Positions 41,137 through 50,717 of a stretch of DNA of 64,000 bases are shown one piece after another. The notes under the pieces are model-generated. The model did not search any database, was not told where the DNA came from, and was given only the letters and a program-made list of their open reading frames with translations. Origin of the DNA: Centroberyx gerrardi (Eukaryota; Chordata; Actinopteri; Beryciformes; Berycidae); assembly GCF_048128805.1 (NCBI RefSeq), contig NC_135999.1, positions 18,388,690-18,452,689 on the forward strand. Direction: 5' to 3'. The position numbers were made by a program, and so were the translations under genes. Every line of letters begins with the position of its first letter. Position 1 is the stretch's first letter.

Positions 41137-42800
41137 TGGGGGGGGCAGAGTGAGAAAAAAGAAAGAGACAGGAATATTGGAAAAATTTAAGATGAAACAC
41201 TAAAGGCAAGCACATCCTGTATTTTCAGATATCCCTCATCTTTTTGTGTTCCAGACTACTTCTTTCTTTTCTCAAAACACACATAGATAGATGTTCTCTA
41301 GAGTGTAACCCTCTCTTTGTAACCTCCTCTCCATCTTTCACTTAATCTGAAAAAGGCTAATTTCTCCATCAGCCAATCATATTTTACATTCTTTGCTGCT
41401 TTAGATGCCCTGAGGAAGGTCTACTTGACCGAAAGCTTGCGGTTCAATAAAGAAACTTGCATGGATCTAAGTGTGAAGAAGTTTTGCTCTTACACATTCT
41501 TTGCCCCAACAGCATCCTCTACTCCGCTGAGCTCTTTTCGTGTTACTTTTGAAAACCTTTCATGCTATCTATTCATGTCTGAAAGCTTTAGTGTCTTCTT
41601 AGTAGTCAGGAATGTAGTGCAGGGTAAACCCACCTAAACTTTTACTGACCGTTTTATTTGGGGAATAGAGTGTGCACCTTTTTACACTGACATAAATCTT
41701 CATGGCTTAAATTCATAGTGTGTATCATAGTAAGTATAGTATCAAACTGATGCAATGTATTTGAGCATAGAGTCTTTTAAGTAAAAAAAACCCATAAATT
41801 ACTGCTTTTCTGTGTAGTTGATTATGGATTATTGAAGTGTAATTGATTTTTGTTTATTTTAGTGGTTGTTTACCTTATGATAATCATCATAGGGCATGAG
41901 GTCATAGCTTACCCTCCTTGACCGTTACATCAATGAACAGAACATAAATCTGCAGAAAAACTCCTGGGTTTTCATTCATCCATTTCATTCATTTTCTGTC
42001 ATAGTTAAACAACAAAATAGGAGATGTATGCACTGGACATGAGGGAGCCCATTATCAAATAACATTCCTGAAATTTCCATCTATAGTGAAAGAAGGAGAG
42101 AGAGGGGTGTGCAAGGGTTGGGGGGAGGGGTAGAGAGAGAGACAGGAAGAGATTGATAACGACGGAGCGATATCAAACGAAGTCTAGCAGTCTGACAATT
42201 CCAGTGAAGATTATTATGCTTCCTCTGCAGTCATTCTAATTGTCTTGTTTTCTTGAGCAGTATGCACACACACACACACACACACACACAGTACATGCAG
42301 ACACCATGGAGGTCTTTATTACATGGACCATTAAATTAAAGCTGCTCTTTAATCAAATCCTGCTTTTCATCTGTAAACGTGCTTTCTCCTTTGAGAGTTG
42401 GAGAGAAGAGATGGAGCGAGAGCATGAGGAGGAAGGGAAAAAAGTAGAAAACGAGTAGAGAAATGACATGATCATTGACTCACGGGGAAAAGTGAAAATA
42501 AATGTGAGTGGGGTGGAAGGAGGGTGGTATAGGACAAGAGGAAACAAAGGCATAATGGAAGGATGAGGAAGAGGATATACAGATGGAAGTGTGAGCAAAC
42601 AGTCTATGTGATCTTTTCCTCCGCTCTCGGCGATCGCTGATGAGGTGAAGGAGGAGTGAGCAGAAGAGTGATGCTGCGGTTACCTGCCTCCTTACTCCTC
42701 ACGCATCAGCAGAGTGAAGGGAGCGCTGGAGACAGAAATGATAGACAGTGAGAAATTGCGAGGAGTGAGAGGGATAAAGAGCCGTGGAGCGAAAAGGGAG
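39920..42800. other. gene-poor spacer
   Basis: No supported gene. At 41403-41470 a block with GAGGAAGGTCTACTTGACCGAAAGC-like sequence followed by AATAAAG resembles the 3' tail of a degenerate non-LTR element (low certainty). CA/TG runs at 41109-41137 and 42263-42290. Confidence 0.35.
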
Positions 42801-42815
42801 AAAAGCAACAGGTGT

Positions 42816-43451
42816 CGTGGTCTGCCCCTGTCTGCCATGATCTGCCCCTTTCAGCTCTAGTGTCTGCCCTCTTAGCCCTAGCCCTTGTGTCTGCCATGGT
42901 CTGCCCCTGTCTGCCCCTGGGTCCTGGTCACCACCCCTTTCGCTCCCCAGTCCTGCCATCCTCCTGCCAGCCACTGGATGCCCTTGGTGTTTCCTCCCTT
43001 CTCTGCTCCTTCCCTCCACACCTGCCTGTAATCAGCTCATCACCGGTCTGCTCGTCTGCTCACCTGCTTCCTATCAGCCCACAGTATTTATCCCCAGTTT
43101 GCCATCCACTCGCCGCCGGATCATACACTTGGTTTTTCCAAGGACTCGGCTAACATTCAGCCTGCCAGCCAGACTCCAGCCTTCCTGCCTCGCCTGCTTC
43201 TCTCGTCGGATCAGTTCGGCTCCCCGCTCTTGGGAGCCCGCTCTGCCTGGCTTACCTCTGCTCCTTCCCTGTCCTGCCTTGGCCCAGCTGCGGGCCTATC
43301 CTCAGCTCCAGGGTTTCCGACTGCCTGCCCAGGCCCTCGCTCCAGCTTCCAGCTACCAGCTACCAATCCAGTAATTAAACTGCTTTTTGAACTGTGCTCC
43401 AGCCCCTAGTCTCTGTGTTTGCACTTGGGTCCTCACCACACCGGGCCGAAA
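42816..43451. mobile_element. 636-bp non-coding insertion with 10-bp target duplication
   Basis: The decamer CAACAGGTGT occurs at 42806-42815 and 43452-43461, directly flanking a pyrimidine-rich block whose composition differs sharply from its AT-rich surroundings. The right part (AGTAATTAAACTGC, then GTTTGCACTTGGGTCCTC) resembles the ends of fish retroelement LTR-like repeats, and a weak TATA-like ATTTATCC lies at about 43086. The long frames across it have no recognised domain. Probably a solo LTR or a non-autonomous retroelement. Confidence 0.6.
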
Positions 43452-43956
43452 CAACAGGTGTAAGTGGGGGAACCAGAGAGAGGAAGGGATGAAGAGGAGA
43501 TGTGTTGTATGCTGCAGTCAGCTGTGGGTTGAGGGTTTAATCTCTGCATACACTGCTAACCATCTGTTCTGTTGTGCACACTGTTTATCTCCTTAATTAA
43601 TTCATGTTGATTCAGCTCATTCGCTGTCTCAGCTCTCTAACTACAGATCCCCCTTCTCTTCGTATGAATCTCAACATTGTTCACTGACATCGGAGCTTTC
43701 CTAATATGTTCAACATGCTTTCAAAAAAACACTCCCTTTTCAAACTAAAATTCTGTTTGTATAAATGCTGGGAAAGCCAAAATAGTCAAGAAACTCCACT
43801 ATTTTCACTTGCTGCTTTGCTTGCCCCCAAGAGGGAAGTTTGTAAAATCCTGCAGAACCGATGCAGGATACAGTATAGATGAAGAGTGGTTGGAATTTTA
43901 CATTGGCTACCACTGTATATATTGTGTACCACACATGCATGCACACAGACCCATAT

Positions 43957-43991
<35 letters not shown>

Positions 43992-45384
43992 GCATGTAGA
44001 TGATTTTAAATATCGGACATGATCTTGAACCACTGATGGTTTCTCTCAAACCTAGAAACAAGGAAGCGGAGATTCTGGAGCTGCTCCATTGACAGCAAAT
44101 GGGTTAATAATCTTGTGGGCACAGAAACAGTAACCGCAACATGATTTTACAGGCATATGTTTGCATTCTTTGGTTCACAACTGTTAGCACTACAATGACA
44201 TGAAGCTCATCTGGCTCTGAAACAATCACAAATTCTATCCTATTCTTTCTCAATGGGGCAGCTCTCGGATTTGTCTCTTGAGAAGCCATAGACCAACTTC
44301 TCTGTTTTCAAGCCGCCCATGTTCACAAATATTTATTTAATTGTCTAAGAATAACACTTGTGAATTCTGGATGGATTTTTGCTGTCAGTGTTCACTCACT
44401 CTGTATAGGCTCCCTCACATAATCACACGTACACTGTGCACACAGTTTATTAAGAGTGACCCTGATTAATTAATGTTTACACATACATGTTGATGAGCCT
44501 TATTAGTTTTCTTCCCACATGCCCATATGTCTCCCATTCCTACACACCATCTACACACTAAAGACACCACATCCTGCTGCTGCAGCTACTAACGATGCAC
44601 CATATACCCCCGATGCACTGTACTGATGCCCAAAGAGGCTCTTTTCACCTCGACCTTGGATGGGGGATTGGTGGTTCTGTGGTGCGTGGGGGACAGGATG
44701 GTCATTGAAAGATAAAAGAAAAAAAGATGGAGGAAAAATATGAAAATAGGAGAAAGAGAAATGGGGAAGAGATTGATTTATGAGATTTATGATGCAATCC
44801 CCAATTATTGTGCTTGAATGCATTTATTTATTATTCATGCTTCACCACTAGCTAAGGTTTTGCATTAAGGAATGACTATTTGTGCAGGTGTGCATATGCA
44901 TTCACATGCACGTGCGCACGCACACACACACACACACTGGTTTCTTCTTTTAAGAGTGGATTTTCAGAGACAATCAGGGAATCATATAATGTGAAATGCT
45001 CACAGACACCAGGTTTTCAAAGTATGTGCATATGGTTTTGAATATAAGGAGGTAAAGATCTCCAATTCCTACATAATGCTGGTGTGCAGTAGTCTGTCTC
45101 TCTCTGTTTCTCTCTGTCTCTCTTTCTGTCTGCTTTTCTGTCTCTATTTCTTATAATTTCTGGTCTCCTTCTTTCCACTCTCTAATAAAACAGGGTAAGG
45201 TCAAAAGACCTTGCAATGACTGGGAGTGATAGCTTTGATGCCATGGAATGGTTCCTATGGGAATCTGAGCTTGCTCTGCTACTCTTTGAAATTCAGATTC
45301 CATCCGTGCCAAATATGGCTTTGCATTTCAAAGTATGGAATTTCTTCTGTACACATATGTATAGAGGAACATATTGTGATGATA

Positions 45385-45386
<2 letters not shown>

Positions 45387-45446
<60 letters not shown>
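45387..45446. repeat. (CA)n microsatellite
   Basis: About 30 perfect CA units. Confidence 0.95.
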
Positions 45447-45447
<1 letters not shown>

Positions 45448-45526
45448 TTGTCTTATTATACTTATGAGGATTTTCCATTGGCTACATTCATTCCCTGACC
45501 CCTATCCCTAATGTTAAACCTCACCA

Positions 45527-45555
45527 TGACATGCCTAACCTTAACCCTAACCCTG

Positions 45556-45603
<48 letters not shown>
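45527..45603. repeat. short telomere-like motif next to (CA)n
   Basis: CCTAACCTTAACCCTAACCC (about two and a half TTAGGG-type units on the other strand) directly precedes a CA run of 21 units. Far too short to call an interstitial telomere. Confidence 0.7.
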
Positions 45604-45605
<2 letters not shown>

Positions 45606-46039
45606 CACACGTGCCTTGCTGAATGATTAAAGAGGTGGTTGACAGTGAACTTGAGGCTGAGCAAACTGTTTATCATTAATAAAGCCTTGAACAAACACTG
45701 CAGAGTCTCTGTGGACACATTTCTCCCTGAATGTGCTACTGTTTATAAAGCCCACAGCAGCAGAGAAGAGATAAGACTAGTGATTTAGCATAGCAGAGGC
45801 CTTCAGGGGGTCCGTATTACACTCACTACTACTACAGTACATCTAAGCTACAGTACATCTAAAGTACATGAAATCACATATGGAAAGAATCCCCAACACA
45901 GGATCGCAATGTTGTCACAGTTGCCAGTTGAAAGTTCCAGTGAATATGCAGAGGTGATGATGTCATGATAAAAAGAAAGTTAGTGAGAGCATCTGATGCA
46001 GTAGAATGGAAGTTAATGTTAGTTGATGCTGTCATGTGT

Positions 46040-46185
46040 TTCAGAGACTGCTGTAATGTCATAATAGATAGAATACCATAGACAGGGAAGTTCTGATGTC
46101 ATAGCAGGTAGAATGACAGACAGGACAGTTGTGATGTCATAAAGAGTACAATGCCTGGGCGAGAGAGAGAGAGTATGATGTCATA
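46040..46185. repeat. degenerate ~40-bp tandem repeat containing TGATGTCAT
   Basis: TGTCAT cores recur at about 46053, 46094, 46132 and 46174, each followed in the first three by a diverged TAGAAT/ACAATG and ACAGG-type stretch. Two more TGTCAT cores occur upstream at about 45960 and 46030. Confidence 0.6.
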
Positions 46186-47102
46186 TTGGTGCAACTGACA
46201 GAGATGTAGACCTAGACCTAGAATTATAGGTCTAATCTCAAACCCAACACTTGACCAGTGGCCACTTACATCTCATTCACAACTGCAATGCAATATCCAC
46301 TCTCCCAGAGCATCAGACTCACTCTCACAGATCATGAATGTTTAACACCAAGGAAATCCTTCTGTTCCCCCCAAAAGCAAGTTGAATCTTAATGTTGTTG
46401 TCTGTGCAAAAAGCGAGACGTTGCTAGCTAACTGGCAGAATAAACCGTCAATGGCGACTTGGTACTGAGTGAGTTGAGTGGCCAGTTGGCAAATAGGGTT
46501 TGAGATGGTCTTTGAGCACTGACCTGATGATGACAATGTGCAGATCAAGTGGTCAAGTGGCTGAGTGTTTGGGTTGAGATTGGATCATTACTGCCATAGT
46601 ATTTTGCTAACATTGTAAGTAAATGAACATCGCTCTATTGGTGAGTGAATGAAGGTATAAGTTGAAATGCACAACACAAATGCCAATATATTATACAGGG
46701 AATAATATATTGGCAATATATTCAGGGAAAGGATGGTGTTTCCATTTTCATACATCAGGTTCCTGGGTCTCTTGGTTCTGTGCCACTTATCTAAAGTTTA
46801 ATGGGATGAGATTCCAGCTCTGTGGCCAAAGACAGAGAAGTTGTGATGACATAATGGATAAAATATCAAGCGACTGAGCTGATGTAATGCCCCAATGTTA
46901 CATGATCCTATGACATCATAAAAGAGAGCCGATACCATTATAGCCATTGTTGCCCCAACAAAGGTCATTCCAAGTGTTAGTTTAATTTCTGTAATATCAG
47001 GAGCTAGACTCAATCAGATAAGACTGTTGTCCTTTTGCGTAATCAGTTAAAAATTCGGAAAGGGGAACTACTTCTAATGCAAAAAGAACACTTTTTTACT
47101 CA

Positions 47103-47191
47103 AGCTAACAGTCACAAAGATGAAATTGCATACATAGGTAATTTTTGCTACAGTGCATTTTGAGTATCCACTCAAAATGTGACTGTTAGCT
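47103..47191. repeat. nested inverted repeats
   Basis: Perfect 14-base arms AGCTAACAGTCACA (47103-47116) and its complement (47178-47191) enclose a second hairpin, CATTTTGAGT / ACTCAAAATG with a 4-base loop (47156-47179). Could be the remnant of a tiny MITE. Confidence 0.65.
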
Positions 47192-48507
47192 TTTCACCCA
47201 TCTCTTCTCTCTATCTGGTTAAAATTCTGGCTCTGTAGTCAAGTACAGATGTGACAAAAATAAGGGCAACTCATCTAGACAGAAAAGGGCGATAAAGACG
47301 AGGAGACTAGAGTTTGTTTGATAGAGGGATACAGAGCGGGGTCTAGGAGAAATCATGTGACTGGCGAGAGGTGCAGTGACTGTACCTTTCTGGCAGAGGA
47401 GCTGACAAGTCATTAGTGGTTATAGGAGTCTGAGCCTGAACCAAGTGTGGAAGAAATCAGCATCTATCTCTGTCTGCTCCCATTGCTGTTACACATATTA
47501 AGACTTAATGAACCATCAATCATCCCAACCATAATATTTGCATTCTCTATCAACCACACATCCTGGAAAACTAGTGTTCTTATTGAAAGGGGATTGAGGC
47601 ACATAAAACATGTCTGTAATGGTTCTTCGGGGATGTAAACACTCAGGAACATGGAGTTCATGCAGAGCAACCTTTACTACCAAATACACGGTGTCACAAA
47701 TAAACACACAGCTTTCGGTTTACACGGTTCAAACGTAATGTTTGAGTTTTAAGTAAAATAATATAATGTAGAAAATATATAATCCTCAGTCTAAATCAAG
47801 AGTGTGCTTTTGAATGTCCAAAACTCAAACCGCTAGTCACAGAGATCTCCTTAGTTGTAGAACAGATCAATATTACTGATACTGTGAATGACACATGACA
47901 CCAACATTGAAAGACCAGCTCTTCAGCTGGGATCATAGTTATTAATGTGTTTAGAGTCAGTTTAGTTAAATTCACTGTGGTGAAAAGTATCCTCCATCTA
48001 TTTCAGGTGGCACTTAATTTGCAGCTTGGAAATGTTAAGTTCCATCTACGTTCAGATGAGATATTAAGCTTTTTGGTTCTCAGATCCCATAGCCTAGTGC
48101 AAAACTAATATACCCATCTATATCTAACTTCAGCAGTATGTTAAGACCTGTTTTACAGCTGCATTACATGAATCAATTATTTTTGACTAAAAGGTCATGC
48201 CATGACTCCAGAATGAGATGAATGTAGAGAACACTTCCATTTATAAGTTTGATCATTTAGCAACTGCAGCTCCAAGGAACAGGCTGAGAGCCTCTGTATT
48301 AGGGCTGAAACGATTCCTTGAGAAACTCGAGTAACTCGATTACTAAAAATCATCGATGCAAATTCTTTGCATCGAAGCTTCGTTTAATCCAGATTCGCAC
48401 GGATGATTATTACTGTTGCACAACGCGCTGGAGAAAGAGAGAGAAAATAGCGAGGGGCGAAGAGAAGAGACAGGCCAGAGAAAACGACAGAAAGTGTCCA
48501 AAGTTTC

Positions 48508-48632
48508 GGATCCAGTGTTGCCAACTTGGCGACTTTGTCGCAAGACTGAGCGACTTTTCAGACCCCCCTGGTGACTTTATTTCTCAAAAGCGACTAGCGA
48601 CAAATCTGCCGACTTTTTCTGACCATGGGAAG
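48508..48632. repeat. internal CGACTTT-rich segment of the hAT element
   Basis: Contains GTTGCCAACTTGGCGACTTT, then repeated GCGACTTT / GCGACAAATCT phrases. I recognise this kind of segment from other fish repeats, so it may be a nested or captured insertion. Confidence 0.4.
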
Positions 48633-49071
48633 CAATGTTAATGTGTTGAATCCCAAAGCATTTGGCAATAAATTGGTTCGGCTGATGCCGGTTTTCTCTA
48701 CTTGCTTGTCTAATCCAGAGAGGTCTGACGGTCACAGCGCTTCCCACACACAGCGTAGCTCCCTCCCTCCGCTGAGAGCAGGGACTGTAGGATAGGGTCC
48801 ACTTGTAATTGCTACCGGCGTACGCCGAAACTGGCCGGGTGGGCGGAGTCAGCACTTAATATTAAAACGGGATGAGATGAAGGCTAGTAAAGAATGCACG
48901 TTAATTATGGCTATATGTAATGGCTAGTTAAGAACGTAAATCAATATGGTGGCTAGTTATGATGTCCCTAAATTAGCTAAGTTTTGCTCAAGAAAATAAC
49001 CACAGAAAATAAAATGCTGCAGTCAATTTGTGAAAGCCTGAGCTTCATTCATGTTATTATTATGATAGTCA

Positions 49072-49078
<7 letters not shown>

Positions 49079-49104
<26 letters not shown>

Positions 49105-49123
49105 CCCACACACACACACACAC
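49079..49123. repeat. (CA)n microsatellite inside the hAT element
   Basis: CA run interrupted by CCCC. Confidence 0.9.
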
Positions 49124-49785
49124 CTACTCCCCTCACAGTGATGCATAAAATACCCCAGAAAGCAAAATATCAGGTGGTGTAAGTAGCAATTGGAGCCTAA
49201 AATGCACCAGTCCAATACAGCAGGTATATTCAGTTTAGTTTGATTGCAGTGAGTAGGGTCAGCAGGTGTAGGGCAACCCTTCAACATAGTAAATAAATGT
49301 ACATTAGCCAGTCTTATGAACTTGTATGATATTTAGGCCTAGTAATAAATATCAATAATAATAATTATTTCACCTCGTTTTCAGTAAATCACAGTGTCGT
49401 ATGGACAGCTTTGTGCGGACAGCTTTTCTCTTTTGTATATTTACTATTGCTCTTTAATAAAGCAAAAGTATTTCTTATCCGATTACTCGATTAATCGATG
49501 GGATAATCGGTAGAATACTCGATTACTAAAATAATCGATAGCTGCAGCCCTACTCTGTATATTTAACCAGTTTGTTATTAAACAAGCACATTGATACAGA
49601 ACAAGAAGCAAACAAAACAGTACACTCCAGTGGTATATGTATTGGTGATTGGTGAATTTGACAAAGACAATAGGATGCACACATAATACATACAAATACA
49701 TACAATATATATATATAGCAATAACATAAACACCATCCACAAACATAGTGACTCAACACTATGTTTGACATTATATGTAGGGACG

Positions 49786-50304
49786 TTAAAGGACCTGGAC
49801 CTTATTTTCCCATGTTTTCAAATCAGACTAATCGATTCTGACCAAATTCTCGTCAATTAGCTACTTCATAGAGCTTCTTACGTTTTGCAGTCTGATAGGG
49901 CCAATGGACAAAAAAATCAACCCCAAAAGCACCCAAAGCAAGTCTTTCCAATTTTTTTGATTGCTTATTCTGTAATGAGACATGTTGGAAAAACCTATGG
50001 TCCTTTAGGACTAAAACCTTGGTCCTACACTGCACCTTGGTAAGCAAAACCGAAGTATCTCTGTGAAGTAAACGACAAGATTTTGGTCAGAATCGATTAC
50101 CGTAGTTTGATTTGAAAACACAGGAAAATAATATCCAGGTCGAAGAGCCGCGCACCCTGGCGAGCAAGATGTAAGTATAGCTCTGTAAGTAGGTCTGCAG
50201 TGTTAATATTTTGGGAAGAACTCATCAGTATGATAGAAAATGATGGGAAAACAGAGTCCAGGTCAAAATGGCCAGTTATGCTTGGAATGGAGGTGCTGCT
50301 TTAA
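49786..50304. mobile_element. diverged TTAA-ended inverted-repeat element
   Basis: Begins TTAAAGGACCTGGACC and ends CTTTAA. Arms 49792-49855 and 50074-50141 are reverse complements with a few mismatches and share CGATTCTGACCAAA and the phrase CCTGGACC-TATTTTCCCAT with the intact MITE at 20795-21471. A further TCCAGGTC block at about 50265 suggests a compound or rearranged copy. Confidence 0.55.
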
Positions 50305-50717
50305 CGAAATAGAAGGCAATAGGCTGCAGCTCAGAGGGTGATGTTGCATTGCATGTGATTACAAGGCAGATGTGATCTCTGCTTGACCCTGTACATGGAG
50401 GTGAGGATTACTGTAATGCTTGGCAGTTGAATTATTTGCCATGGGAACAACATGTGATTCAAATCACAGAACAAATTGGATTGTGCTCATAAGGTGGGTC
50501 ATGATATTCATGCAATGACACTCCCCGCCCCCAACACACACATTTAAAATATTTATTTATGTCCACATAAATACAAGCATACAAAGGACATAAACACTAT
50601 TAATGCAATCAGATATTGAGTCAATCAGTTACATAAGTGCCTGATTGGCAGCCACATTGTTGCAGACACACAGGATGAAAACAGTGGCAGGTCGAGGGAT
50701 AATAGACAGAATCCACT

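Larger units (their letters stand above)
43470..48290. other. gene-poor spacer
   Basis: Apart from the repeats listed separately I see no coding exon. Short frames lack domains and do not sit between matching splice sites. Confidence 0.4.
48300..49552. mobile_element. hAT-type non-autonomous DNA transposon with 8-bp target duplication
   Basis: Ends TAGGGCTGAAACGAT on the left and GCTGCAGCCCTA on the right form the usual short hAT inverted termini. The octamer CTCTGTAT flanks both sides (48292-48299 and 49553-49560). Subterminal regions are rich in ATCGAT/ACTCGATTA palindromes (48310-48360 and 49480-49540), typical of the vertebrate hAT repeats whose ends read AGGGCTGCAAC. 1,253 bases, no transposase frame. 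Confidence 0.85.

Noticed and set aside
42699..43374. Several 60-113 codon frames in the pyrimidine-rich block
   Set aside because: They lie within a likely retroelement insertion, are proline/serine/leucine-rich through composition and show no domain.
45527..45557. Interstitial telomeric repeat
   Set aside because: Only about two and a half degenerate units, common by chance near CA-rich repeats.
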